Assembly (NCBI GenBank): GCA_004555245.1 | Contig: SFIS01000024.1 | Coordinates: 1-35,919, forward strand | Length of the DNA: 35,919 nucleotides | DNA from: Bacteroidales bacterium | GTDB taxonomy: Bacteria; Bacteroidota; Bacteroidia; Bacteroidales; Bacteroidaceae | Reading direction: 5' to 3' | Shown here: positions 14,180-23,634 of the stretch, one piece after another | How the letters are laid out: every line of letters starts with the position of its first letter | How positions within the stretch are numbered: the stretch's first letter is position 1 | The notes under the pieces: generated by a model | The model's database searches: none | What the model was told of the DNA's origin: nothing | Seen by the model: the letters and a program-made list of their open reading frames with translations, nothing else | Position numbers and translations under genes: made by a program

Positions 14180-16528
14180 ATGAAAAACTCACTACTTGCA
14201 TTGTCTCTGCTGCTCATCCTGACGGGCTGCGTCAAGACTGCTGAAAAGAAAACCATCGGCGTGTCGCAATGCAGCGAAGACATCTGGAGAGAGAAACTCA
14301 ACCGGGAACTCGTCATAGGCAGCTACATCACAGATAACATGGAGCTCAGCTTCCTCTCTGCCGATGACAACGACGAGAAGCAAATCGGACAGATAAAAGA
14401 CTTCATCAACCGGAAGGTGGACCTGCTTATCGTCGCGCCTAACTCTGCAACAAACCTAACCGCCGTCATCGACAGCGCATACGACAGCGGCATTCCCGTA
14501 ATATATTTCGACCGGCGTACCACCTCAGAGAAATACACCACATACGTCAGCGCCGACAACTACGAGGTGGGACACACCATGGGCACACTCATCGCACAGC
14601 ACCTCGAAGGGCGGGGAACTGTCGTCGAGATAACCGGACTGAAAGGCTCTTCGCCCGCCATAGAACGCCACAGGGGATTCGCCGACGCGCTGAAGGCATT
14701 TCCAGACATAACGCTCGTATCGTCCGCTCTCGGAGACTGGACGGAGAAAAGCGGAGAGAAAGCCATGAAACAGATTCTCGCACAGCATAAAGGACACATC
14801 GACTGCGTCTTCGGACACAACGACCGCCTCGCCATGGGAGCACGGCGGGTGGCAATGAGTCAGGGCATGAAAGACATAAAATACTACGGTGTCGATGCAC
14901 TGCCGTACAAGGGAGGAGGCGCAGACCTCGTCAACAGAGGAATTCTCGTGGCATCCTACAGCTATCCGACACAAGGCGTGGAGGTGATGAGAATTGCACA
15001 GCGCATACTCAACGGAGAGAAGGTGGAGAAGACATACAAGCTGCAATCGTCGGTAATCGACAAGACCAACGCACAGACAACAATCAACCAACACATAGAA
15101 CTGCAGCGCGTCACGGACGACATAGAGATTCTATACAAACGCCTCGACACCTATTTCACGCAAGTCAACACACAGCAGAGGGTCATCATCGTGTTCGTAA
15201 TCGTCATCTCGCTTGTCATCGCACTCACACTGCTCACTTTCAGGGCGTACGTCACGAAGCACAGACTGAACAACGAACTGCGGCAGCGCAGCGACGAACT
15301 GCAAAGCCGCAACGAAGAGCTGCAGCAGCTATACACACGCCTCGAGGACATGGCTGACGCACGGCTGGTGTTCTTCACTAACGTGGGACACAAGCTGCGC
15401 ACACCGCTGACCCTCATCGCAGCGCCGGCAGAGCAGCTGAACAACGACACCTCGCTATCTGAACGGCAGCACAAAATGGCGGAGATGATGCAACGCAACA
15501 TCGCGACGCTGACACATTTGGTTGATGAAATACTCGATTTCAGAAAGATAGGCACTGACGAGAATTATCTCTCCGACTGCATAGAAACACAGGCGGATAC
15601 AACCGATGCGCAACAGCCGGCAACGGCAGAGGGGCAGAAGACGGAGACAGAGACGACGGCTGACGCGGAGGCTGACATCCTCGTCGTTGACGACAACGCC
15701 GAGATACGCTCGCTGCTCTACGCACTGCTCTCGCCGAAATATAACGTCACACTCGCCGCCAACGGCAGCGAAGCCCTCGCCGCCGCACAACGCGACCTGC
15801 CCGACATCATCGTCAGCGACGTCATGATGCCTGTGATGGACGGACTGGAACTGTGCCGCAGGATAAAGGCGGATGCCGCGACATGCCACATACCCGTAGT
15901 GATGCTGACAGCACGCACGCTCGACGAACAGCGAATGGAAGGCTACACACACGGCGCCGACGCATACATCACGAAACCCTTCTCTACACCGCTGCTCCTC
16001 GCACGCATCGACAACCTGCTCAGCATACGACGCACTCTGCGCAATGTTTATGCCGACAAAGCCGCATCGCCGTCGGCGGACATCTCGCACCTCGCTTCTG
16101 AGGCGGAGAACGCGGCGGCGGAGGCTACACAACAGTCGGCCGACAAACTCGCAGAGACGGTAACACAGCCACACATCGACATACGCGACAGCAACTTCAT
16201 CACAAAGCTGAGAGACACCATTCAGGCTAACCTCGCCGATCCGGAACTGTCCGTTGAGCGCATCGGAGAGGAAATAGGAATGAGCCGCGTGCAACTGTAC
16301 AGGAAGACCAAAGCCCTGACAGGTATGTCGCCCGTAGAACTCATACGGCGATCAAGACTTGAGAAAGGAAAGAAACTGCTCACCGTAACCGACAAGACAA
16401 TATCTGAGATTGCGTATGCGGTGGGGTTCAACGCACCGTCATACTTCACAAAATGCTTCAAGGACGAATACGGAATAAGCCCGGGAGAAGAGCGCGAGCG
16501 GAACACACCGGAATGCGACGAAGTATGA
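14180..16528 (+). CDS. Hybrid two-component regulator with sugar-binding sensor, lacking the HATPase domain
   Basis: A one-protein regulator of 782 residues. Order of parts: lipobox-like signal LILTGC (C17); a periplasmic LacI/RbsB-type sugar-binding domain (about 24-310, with FDRRTTSEKYTTYVSADNY and GHNDRLAMGARR); a membrane segment (334-355); a coiled coil (360-392); a HisKA-like helix pair with H404 (FTNVGHKLRTPLTLI) ending LVDEILDFRK (about 456); an acidic low-complexity linker (457-497); a receiver (D504, D505, D547, T577, K599); an AraC-type HTH (about 672-775). The ATP-binding HATPase_c domain that should lie between HisKA and the receiver is missing. The H-box has G and K where SHE is usual. 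Family precedent is the fructose sensor BT1754 of B. thetaiotaomicron beside a fructan locus. Position next to SusC/SusD/GH32 supports fructose sensing, but how it signals is unclear. Confidence 0.9.
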   Translation: MKNSLLALSLLLILTGCVKTAEKKTIGVSQCSEDIWREKLNRELVIGSYITDNMELSFLSADDNDEKQIGQIKDFINRKVDLLIVAPNSATNLTAVIDSAYDSGIPVIYFDRRTTSEKYTTYVSADNYEVGHTMGTLIAQHLEGRGTVVEITGLKGSSPAIERHRGFADALKAFPDITLVSSALGDWTEKSGEKAMKQILAQHKGHIDCVFGHNDRLAMGARRVAMSQGMKDIKYYGVDALPYKGGGADLVNRGILVASYSYPTQGVEVMRIAQRILNGEKVEKTYKLQSSVIDKTNAQTTINQHIELQRVTDDIEILYKRLDTYFTQVNTQQRVIIVFVIVISLVIALTLLTFRAYVTKHRLNNELRQRSDELQSRNEELQQLYTRLEDMADARLVFFTNVGHKLRTPLTLIAAPAEQLNNDTSLSERQHKMAEMMQRNIATLTHLVDEILDFRKIGTDENYLSDCIETQADTTDAQQPATAEGQKTETETTADAEADILVVDDNAEIRSLLYALLSPKYNVTLAANGSEALAAAQRDLPDIIVSDVMMPVMDGLELCRRIKADAATCHIPVVMLTARTLDEQRMEGYTHGADAYITKPFSTPLLLARIDNLLSIRRTLRNVYADKAASPSADISHLASEAENAAAEATQQSADKLAETVTQPHIDIRDSNFITKLRDTIQANLADPELSVERIGEEIGMSRVQLYRKTKALTGMSPVELIRRSRLEKGKKLLTVTDKTISEIAYAVGFNAPSYFTKCFKDEYGISPGEERERNTPECDEV

Positions 16529-16601
16529 CACATACACCATGACGCCATAAAACACCGTCGGAAACCGCTTCTCCTGTATAAATCTTGAATAGAAATAATA
16601 C

Positions 16602-16648
16602 AAAAAACGTTCATTGTAACATTTTTTCGTTACAATGAACGTTTTTTT
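16602..16648 (+). terminator. Terminator between sensor gene and susC
   Basis: A perfect 19-base inverted repeat (16602-16620 and 16629-16647, core ACGTTCATTGTAAC/GTTACAATGAACGT) with an 8-base loop and a T-run. It isolates susC from the upstream transcript. It ends only about 25 bases before the susC -7 box, where an activator site would be expected, so it may serve both roles. Confidence 0.82.
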
Positions 16649-16672
16649 TATATATACCTTATATAATATATC

Positions 16673-16680
16673 TATATTTG
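16673..16680 (+). promoter_or_regulatory. -7 box of the fructan operon
   Basis: TATATTTG matches TAnnTTTG 42 bases before the susC start. No TTG is found at the -33 position, which fits an activator-dependent promoter. Confidence 0.55.
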
Positions 16681-16721
16681 CACTCGGAAAAGAAATCTAA
16701 CCATATTAAAACCAACTATCA

Positions 16722-19700
16722 ATGAAGAAAATCAAGCATTACATTCTCCTGATGCTGTGCATTGTCGTCTCCGACATCGCCACGGCACAGAACATTGATG
16801 TCACAGGTATCGTCACCGAACAGAACGGCGAGCCTGTCATCGGAGCCACAGTGATGGAAAAAGGCACTACGAACGGTGTCATAACTGACATCGATGGCCA
16901 GTTCAAAATCAAGACAGCTCCCGGAGCCACTCTCGTTTTCAGCTACATCGGCTTTCTGACACAGGAAATCCCCGCTGCCGCTGACATGAGAGTGACAATG
17001 AAAGAAGACGCACTGAGCCTGCAGGAAGTCGTCGTAACGGGCTACACCACACAGCGAAAGGCAGACCTGACCGGTTCGGTGGCTGTCGTGCAGACCGAAG
17101 ACCTCAAGACATCGTCGGACACTGACCCTATGAGAGCGCTGCAAGGTAAGGTGGCGGGCATGACAATAACAACAGACGGTTCGCCGTCGGGCTCCGGAAC
17201 GGTGAGAATTAGAGGTATCGGCTCTTTCAACTCGTCACAGGACCCGCTGTTCGTGATTGACGGAGTGCCTACCACTGCATCGCTCAACTCGCTCAACATG
17301 AACGACATCGAGAGCATGCAGGTGCTTAAGGACGCTGCTTCGGCATCAATCTACGGATCGAGAGCAGCCAACGGTGTCATCATCATCACTACAAGAAAGG
17401 GCAAGAAAGGAGAGAAGGTGAAGATTGACTTCTCTGCAAACCTCGCCGCACAGTTCTACACCTCACAGTCAACGATGGACCTCTGCAACTCCGCCGAATA
17501 TGCTACGGCGATGGCACAGGCGGCACTCAACGACGGACTTGACCCCATCGCGTACGCAAGCAACTACGGACTGAACCTCAACGCGACTGAAGGAATAGGC
17601 ATCAAGGCCTACGACCCGAAGACAAACAAATACAACAGCTACACCGTAAACGGACTGTACGACGGATATATCAATGCGAAGAAGACGATGAGATTCAGCG
17701 ACACAGACTGGCTCGACGCTATCTCAAGAACCGGCTTCTCACAAAGCTACGACCTGTCGATATCCAACGCGACGGACAAATATTCCGCTCTCCTCTCGTT
17801 TGGATACAAAAACAACACGGGCATCCTGAAATATACGGACTTCGAGAACTTCTCCGGACGCGTCAACACAAGCTTCAACATCAACAAACTCGTAACTATA
17901 GGCGAGAATCTCACGGTCAGCTACACCAACCAGGTGAACAGCTTCCCGATGGAAAACGCACTGAAGATGTCGCCCACCGTGCCTGTCTATGAGGAAGACG
18001 GAGTGACTTTCGCAGGCCCCGTAGGTGGAATGAGCGACCGTCAGAACCCTCTGCGAGAACTCTACCACAACCGCGACAACAGACTGAAGATATGGCGTAT
18101 CTTCGGAAACGCATATATCGACATCAAGCCGATTGAGGGAATGATTCTGCGGTCAAACTTCGGTATAGACTACGACCAGTCGTTCATACACTCCGTGAAC
18201 TACACCTTCCACTCGGATGTCGTGAACAACGACACGCCAAGCACGACGCTCGGAGCTTCCGACGATATGAAATGGACATGGTCAAACACGGCAAACTACA
18301 ACTTCACGCTATGGGACGACCACCACTTCGGAGTGCTGCTCGGTATGGAGATGCACCATCAGAACCGCGACGACATATCGGCATACGCCGAGCTCTTCGA
18401 CCTTGAGACATATAAATATATGTGGCCCGACGCCGCCACCGGCACCGAACGCGCTTCCGGCATAGCTTCCGGCTACAACCTCGTCTCGTTCTTCGGAAAG
18501 GCAGACTACAACTGGAAAGACCTCCTGCTCGCATCTTTCACAATACGAAGGGACGGCAGCTCGCGCTTCGGCCGCAACAACAGGTATGGTACATTCCCAG
18601 CTGCCACTCTCGGCTACCGACTATCGCAGCATCTTGAAAAAGACTGGCTCGACGACCTGAAAATACGCCTCTCATGGGGCGAGACGGGCAACCAGGCCAT
18701 CTCGAACAACGCACGATACGGACTGTATGTGGCTGACTACGGCAACGACCGCGTCACTTCTACCGCATACGACCTCTATCTGCAAGGCTCAGGAATACTG
18801 CCCTCCGGCTTCCGCGCAACACAGACGGAGAACCCGAACCTGAAATGGGAGACTACAATACAATACAACGCGGGTATCGACTTCTCGCTCTTCAGAAAAG
18901 AACTCTACGGCACAGCGGACATCTACCTGAAAAAGGTGAAGGACATGCTCATTCAGCCGGCTTATCTCGCATCGCTCGGTGAGGGCGGAGCATCGTGGAG
19001 CAACGGCCCTTCGTTGCAGAACTGGGGTATGGAATTTACTGTCGGATACCGCCACACCACAACATACGGACTGGGCTACAACATCAACGGAAACCTCGAC
19101 TTCTTCCGCAACCGCGTGACGTATCTGCCAGAGAAGGCAACCGGCTCGTACGCACACACGACAAAAGAAAATCTCGTGCAGGCAAAAGTGCCATACGGCT
19201 CGATTGTCGGATATGTAGTGGAAGGACTATACCAGAACAAGGAAGAGGTGGAGAGCAGCGGGCAGGAGAACGCTCGCGTAGGCGGACTGAAATACGCAGA
19301 CCTCGACAATAACGGACGCATCACGGCTGAAGACCAGACTTGGATTTTCAACCCGGTGCCTGACTTCTCATGGGGATTGAACGTCTCGCTGAACTATAAG
19401 GACTTCGACCTCTCCATGTTCTTCCAGGGAGTATGCGGCGTGGACATCTACAACAACCAGAAATTCCAGACCGACTTCTACAGCATAACAGACGCCGGAA
19501 GCAACAAGGGCAACAGAATGCTGCAGGCATGGACACAGGACAACACCTCGTCAACCATACCGGCACTGACGACAAACAACACGGGAGACGAGGGACGAGC
19601 CTCATCATATTTCGTTGAGCACGGCTCATGGCTGAAACTGCGCACGCTGCAAGTAGGCTACAACATGCCGGAGAAACTGCTGAAGAAGGTGAACATGACA

Positions 19701-19838
19701 AGCGCACGCCTCTATGTCTCAGGACAGAACCTCCTCACCCTCAAATCTGACGGCTTCACCGTTTCTGACCCGGAGAACCCGAACTGGGCGTATCCACGCG
19801 CGACATCCGTCGCTTTCGGACTTCAACTCGGCTTCTAA
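16722..19838 (+). CDS. SusC/RagA-type TonB-dependent receptor of the fructan locus
   Basis: A 1038-residue outer-membrane receptor, full length for the family. It has a signal peptide (cleavage near TATAQ, residue 22), a carboxypeptidase-D regulatory-like domain (about 25-95, VTGIVTEQNGEPVIGATV), a TonB box (QEVVVTGY, 101-108), a plug (KADLTGSV through VIIITTRKGKKGEKV, about 113-230), a beta-barrel and a C-terminal FGLQLGF ending in phenylalanine. With the SusD 26 bases downstream it forms a pedal-bin importer driven by TonB. The substrate is inferred from the GH32 enzyme, MFS importer and fructokinase behind it: fructo-oligosaccharide or fructan. Confidence 0.97.
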   Translation: MKKIKHYILLMLCIVVSDIATAQNIDVTGIVTEQNGEPVIGATVMEKGTTNGVITDIDGQFKIKTAPGATLVFSYIGFLTQEIPAAADMRVTMKEDALSLQEVVVTGYTTQRKADLTGSVAVVQTEDLKTSSDTDPMRALQGKVAGMTITTDGSPSGSGTVRIRGIGSFNSSQDPLFVIDGVPTTASLNSLNMNDIESMQVLKDAASASIYGSRAANGVIIITTRKGKKGEKVKIDFSANLAAQFYTSQSTMDLCNSAEYATAMAQAALNDGLDPIAYASNYGLNLNATEGIGIKAYDPKTNKYNSYTVNGLYDGYINAKKTMRFSDTDWLDAISRTGFSQSYDLSISNATDKYSALLSFGYKNNTGILKYTDFENFSGRVNTSFNINKLVTIGENLTVSYTNQVNSFPMENALKMSPTVPVYEEDGVTFAGPVGGMSDRQNPLRELYHNRDNRLKIWRIFGNAYIDIKPIEGMILRSNFGIDYDQSFIHSVNYTFHSDVVNNDTPSTTLGASDDMKWTWSNTANYNFTLWDDHHFGVLLGMEMHHQNRDDISAYAELFDLETYKYMWPDAATGTERASGIASGYNLVSFFGKADYNWKDLLLASFTIRRDGSSRFGRNNRYGTFPAATLGYRLSQHLEKDWLDDLKIRLSWGETGNQAISNNARYGLYVADYGNDRVTSTAYDLYLQGSGILPSGFRATQTENPNLKWETTIQYNAGIDFSLFRKELYGTADIYLKKVKDMLIQPAYLASLGEGGASWSNGPSLQNWGMEFTVGYRHTTTYGLGYNINGNLDFFRNRVTYLPEKATGSYAHTTKENLVQAKVPYGSIVGYVVEGLYQNKEEVESSGQENARVGGLKYADLDNNGRITAEDQTWIFNPVPDFSWGLNVSLNYKDFDLSMFFQGVCGVDIYNNQKFQTDFYSITDAGSNKGNRMLQAWTQDNTSSTIPALTTNNTGDEGRASSYFVEHGSWLKLRTLQVGYNMPEKLLKKVNMTSARLYVSGQNLLTLKSDGFTVSDPENPNWAYPRATSVAFGLQLGF

Positions 19839-19864
19839 TCATCACAACTTAATTCCGACAAACA

Positions 19865-21598
19865 ATGAAAAAGATTTCTATATATATATTAGCGGTGGTG
19901 ACGATGTTCGCCGCCACATCATGCAACGATTTCATCGAGGTTGAGCCAGAAGGTGTAATAGACGAGAATCTGGCGATGGAGAACCCGGAGAAGATGGTTA
20001 CTTCGGCTTACGCCATGCTCGGCGACTGCTGGTACAGCTATCCGTTCAACCTGTGGCCATACGGCGACGTGGCAAGCGACGACTGTCTGAAAGGCGGCTC
20101 TGGAACGACAGACACAGGGTATCACCCGATGGAGATATGGTCAACACTGACCTCGACACCGGGAGAATTCGACGAACTGTGGTACAGACTCTACTGCGCA
20201 GTATCACGATGCAACCGCGCACTTGTCTCGGTGGAGGAATACGGCGAAGCAAAACTCGGGGCGGAGACTGCAAGACAGAGAGAAGCAGAAGTCAGATTCC
20301 TACGCGCACATTTCTATTTCAAGCTCGTCACCATGTTCCGCCAGATTCCGTGGATTGACGAAGAGGTGTATAAAAACAACACCCAGGAGCAGACACGCAA
20401 CGACGAGTTCACGTACGAGCAGCTCTTCCAGAAAATCATAGACGATTTCAAGATGGGATACGACGTGCTGCCGGCAGAACAGGCAGACGGAGGAAGAGTG
20501 AACAAGATTGCAGCGGCAAGCTATCTCGCCAAGTGCTATCTCACACTCGCATGGGGCGACGGTTACGAGGCTACTAACGGCGTAGCACACATCAACCAGG
20601 ACTACATGAAGAAGGTGGTGGAATACACAGCCACGGTGAAAGCCTCAAAATACGGCTATCTCGAAGATTTCGGAGACATCTTCCTCCCGGAATACAAGAA
20701 CTCAAAGGAGAGCATCTTCGCTGTACAATGCTCTGACTACAAGGACGACAACACGACATTCGGCAGGGCAAACTGGAGCAATATGCTCAACGGATGCTGG
20801 GGGATATGGTCGTGCGGATGGGATTTCCACAAACCGTCGCAGAACCTCGTGAGCGCATTCAAGACAAAAGACGGACTGCCGGACTTTGAGAACTTCGACA
20901 AGGAGATAGCATATCCAGTCAACGGCAAGCCTACGGCGCAGAAATGGGATCCGCGCCTCTTCCACACCGTCGGTATGCCTACGTTCCCCTACAAATACGA
21001 GGCGGAATATACAATGACCAAGGCTAACTCGCGCACTCCGAACACCTACGGCTACTACACATCGATGAAAGAAGTGCCGCAGCGGTCGAAAGGCGAGACA
21101 TACAACAGCCCATGGCAGGCGTTCGCAATGAACGACTATGTCTTCAGATTCTCGGACGTGATGCTCATGCGTGCAGAAGCTCTCATCGAGACTGGAAACC
21201 TGCAAGAAGCACGGACTATCATCAACGACATCAGACAGCGCGCGAAAAACTCCGTCGAGAAGCACATACAGTATGCTGCCGACCAGTGTGACATCGCCCT
21301 GTACCCGGAATCATACTTCCAGGACAAGGAGACAGCACGCAAATGTCTGCAATGGGAACGCAGACTTGAACTCGCCATGGAGAACGGAAGATATTTCGAC
21401 CTCAGACGATGGGGCATAGCGTCAAAGACACTGAACGCTTATTTCGAGAAGGAAATGAACGACGTGTATGACGGACAGACATACGCACAATATCTGAAAG
21501 ACGCACACTACACCGCAGGGAAGAACGAGTTCTATCCCGTGCCGTACAACCAGATGTATTACGTTCCGGGACTTTACACCCAGAACAAAGGCTACTGA
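19865..21598 (+). CDS. SusD/RagB-type surface glycan-binding lipoprotein
   Basis: The 577-residue partner of the preceding SusC. A lipoprotein signal ends in AATSC with C20 as the lipidated residue. The helical TPR-like SusD fold is indicated by RCNRALVSVEEYGEAK, EVRFLRAHFYFKLV, ASYLAKCYLTLAWG and, near the end, RSKGETYN, VMLMRAEALIETGN, WERRLELAMENGRYFDLRRWG. SusD proteins form the lid over the SusC barrel and bind the incoming oligosaccharide at the cell surface. It is separated from susC by 26 bases and from the GH32 gene by 283 bases containing a hairpin, so part of the transcripts may stop after it. Confidence 0.97.
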   Translation: MKKISIYILAVVTMFAATSCNDFIEVEPEGVIDENLAMENPEKMVTSAYAMLGDCWYSYPFNLWPYGDVASDDCLKGGSGTTDTGYHPMEIWSTLTSTPGEFDELWYRLYCAVSRCNRALVSVEEYGEAKLGAETARQREAEVRFLRAHFYFKLVTMFRQIPWIDEEVYKNNTQEQTRNDEFTYEQLFQKIIDDFKMGYDVLPAEQADGGRVNKIAAASYLAKCYLTLAWGDGYEATNGVAHINQDYMKKVVEYTATVKASKYGYLEDFGDIFLPEYKNSKESIFAVQCSDYKDDNTTFGRANWSNMLNGCWGIWSCGWDFHKPSQNLVSAFKTKDGLPDFENFDKEIAYPVNGKPTAQKWDPRLFHTVGMPTFPYKYEAEYTMTKANSRTPNTYGYYTSMKEVPQRSKGETYNSPWQAFAMNDYVFRFSDVMLMRAEALIETGNLQEARTIINDIRQRAKNSVEKHIQYAADQCDIALYPESYFQDKETARKCLQWERRLELAMENGRYFDLRRWGIASKTLNAYFEKEMNDVYDGQTYAQYLKDAHYTAGKNEFYPVPYNQMYYVPGLYTQNKGY

Positions 21599-21615
21599 TA
21601 CGGTTGCAAGATATG

Positions 21616-21665
21616 AAAGAAATGATACATTGAACGGATTTTCTAACCCTTTGTATCATTTCTTT
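21616..21665 (+). terminator. Hairpin after susD (terminator or attenuator)
   Basis: Fourteen-base arms AAAGAAATGATACA (21616-21629) and TGTATCATTTCTTT (21652-21665) with a 22-base loop. There is no long T-run beyond the arm itself, so it may give partial termination or 3'-end protection of the susCD message. Confidence 0.55.
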
Positions 21666-21881
21666 ACTATATAAAAGAAGAAATTATGTAATTTTGCAGC
21701 CAGAAAAGGTGAACACGCTCAATGTCATGTATGTGAATACGGAGGATTTTGGGTATTACAAAAGATTTGGTTAGTTAATATATTGTAAACCGTTTCTATC
21801 ATGATACGGTCAGGTTTTTTAAGGTAAAGACTGTTTTCAGGATGACATTTTAGATTAGCCTACAACTAAAACAAAACAGAT
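21666..21881 (+). promoter_or_regulatory. Leader region of the GH32 gene with a -7-like box
   Basis: TAATTTTG at 21689-21696 matches TAnnTTTG, which would give GH32 its own transcript with a leader of about 180 bases. Within the leader, ACCGT/ACGGT arms (21789-21793, 21806-21810) enclose ATCATGAT and precede six T at 21815-21820, an attenuator-like arrangement. No gene is seen. Confidence 0.4.
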
Positions 21882-23606
21882 ATGAAGAAACGACTATCAA
21901 GACTGACAAAGAAAACATTTCTCGCTGTTGCACTGACGATGCTATTCGCCGGCACCGCAGCAGCGCAGTTAAGCACCGACATCCTCGGCGACCGCCATGC
22001 CATGGTGCGCATCAAGAAACAGAAGAAGTACATTCTGCTGCCTGTAGAAGAAAAGGAGCACAACGCGCATGTAAGGGTTGTCAAGGACAACGAGCTGGTG
22101 AAAACCTTCAACCTGCGCCTCGCCGTGAACCAACCGGACTATTACGTACCTTATGAAATAGGCGAAGGCGAGCTGTTGGACATCGTCTTTGCAGAAAAAG
22201 CACGCTCGGGAAAGAACATCACCGACTACAACTGCTGGAGCACGATGCGCTACACTGACACGCTGGACACGGCAAACAGAGAGCGTCTGCGCCCGCTCTA
22301 CCACCATTCGCCCGCCTATGGATGGATGAACGACCCTAACGGCATGGTGTATAAAGACGGCACATGGCATCTCTGCTACCAGTGGAATCCGTACGGTTCG
22401 TACTGGGAGAACATGACATGGGGACACGCCACGTCGAACGACCTCGTACACTGGACACAACAGCCGGCAGCCATCTTCGGCGACGCTCTCGGCGCGGTGT
22501 TCAGCGGATCGGCTGTTGTTGACAAGGACAACACGGCAGGATTCGGCAAAGGAGCACTTGTCGCACTTTACACCTCGGCACGCGAGAGACAGACACAAAG
22601 CCTCGCATACAGCACCGACAACGGCAAGACATGGAAGAAATATGCCAACAACCCGATTCTGACGGCAGACATCCCCGACTTCCGCGACCCGAAAGTGATA
22701 TGGAACGAAGAGCGCAACGAATGGGTTCTCGTGCTTGCGGCAGGGCAGGAGATGCGTTTCTACACATCGAAAAACCTGAAGGAATGGAAGTTTGAAAGCG
22801 CATTCGGAAAGGAATACGGCAACCACGGCGGCGTGTGGGAGTGTCCCGACCTGATGAAGATGAAGGTGGAAGGGACAGACAAAGAGAAATGGATGCTCAT
22901 CTGCAACATCAACCCCGGCGGCCCCTTCGGTGGCTCTGCCACGCAATATTTCGTAGGCGAGTTCGACGGACATAAGTTCACGTGCGAGGACGAGCCTAAA
23001 GAGACAAAGTGGATGGACTACGGCAAGGACCACTACGCCACTGTGACATTCTCCAACACACCCGACGGACGCAACCTCGCAATAGCATGGATGAGCAACT
23101 GGCAATACGCCAACGACGTGCCGACAATGCAGTTCCGCTCGGCAAACTCACTACCCCGCGAACTCGGACTGTATGAATACAAGGGCGAGACATACTGCAG
23201 CGTGGTGCCGGCAAGAGAGATGCTCTCGCTGAGAGGCAAGGCATCGAAACGTCCGACAGAGGCTTGCGAGATTCTCGTCACGCTGAAAGGCAACGCACAG
23301 CTCACGCTGAAGAACAGCGAGGGTGAGAAAGTGGTGATGACATACGACGCAGCGAAAGAGACATTCACTATGGATAGAAGCGCGTCGGGAAACATCTCGT
23401 TCAGCAAGGATTTCGCCTGCGCAACGACAGCCGCCACAAACGGCAAGATGAAACAGCTGCGCATCTTCATCGACAGATGCAGCATCGAGGCATTCGATGC
23501 CAACGGCAGGATGTCAATGACAAATCTCGTATTCCCCTCGTCGCCCTACAACACCCTTGAGATAAAAGGTAAAGCAAAGGCAAAGACATATCTGATAAAC
23601 CACTAA
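21882..23606 (+). CDS. GH32 fructanase/levanase-type beta-fructosidase, secreted
   Basis: The 574-residue enzyme has a type I signal peptide (cleavage near GTAAAQ, residue 29). An N-terminal beta-sandwich of about 80 residues follows (about 30-110, DUF4980-like). The GH32 five-bladed propeller starts at about 137 and the C-terminal beta-sandwich at about 430. All catalytic motifs are present: WMNDPNG with nucleophile D151, FRDP with D269 stabilising the transition state, and WECPD with acid/base E320. No lipobox is present, so a periplasmic exo-acting role on imported fructo-oligosaccharides is more likely than a surface endo-enzyme. It hydrolyses beta-fructosides to fructose; levan, inulin or sucrose cannot be distinguished here. 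The importer gene follows after 28 bases. Confidence 0.94.
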   Translation: MKKRLSRLTKKTFLAVALTMLFAGTAAAQLSTDILGDRHAMVRIKKQKKYILLPVEEKEHNAHVRVVKDNELVKTFNLRLAVNQPDYYVPYEIGEGELLDIVFAEKARSGKNITDYNCWSTMRYTDTLDTANRERLRPLYHHSPAYGWMNDPNGMVYKDGTWHLCYQWNPYGSYWENMTWGHATSNDLVHWTQQPAAIFGDALGAVFSGSAVVDKDNTAGFGKGALVALYTSARERQTQSLAYSTDNGKTWKKYANNPILTADIPDFRDPKVIWNEERNEWVLVLAAGQEMRFYTSKNLKEWKFESAFGKEYGNHGGVWECPDLMKMKVEGTDKEKWMLICNINPGGPFGGSATQYFVGEFDGHKFTCEDEPKETKWMDYGKDHYATVTFSNTPDGRNLAIAWMSNWQYANDVPTMQFRSANSLPRELGLYEYKGETYCSVVPAREMLSLRGKASKRPTEACEILVTLKGNAQLTLKNSEGEKVVMTYDAAKETFTMDRSASGNISFSKDFACATTAATNGKMKQLRIFIDRCSIEAFDANGRMSMTNLVFPSSPYNTLEIKGKAKAKTYLINH

Positions 23607-23634
23607 GGCATCACTATCAATACACTACACACTA

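Noticed and set aside
15542..15665. Frameshift as explanation for the missing kinase domain
   Set aside because: The reading frame continues cleanly from HisKA through the linker into an intact receiver, and no HATPase motifs appear in the other frames; an in-frame loss fits better.
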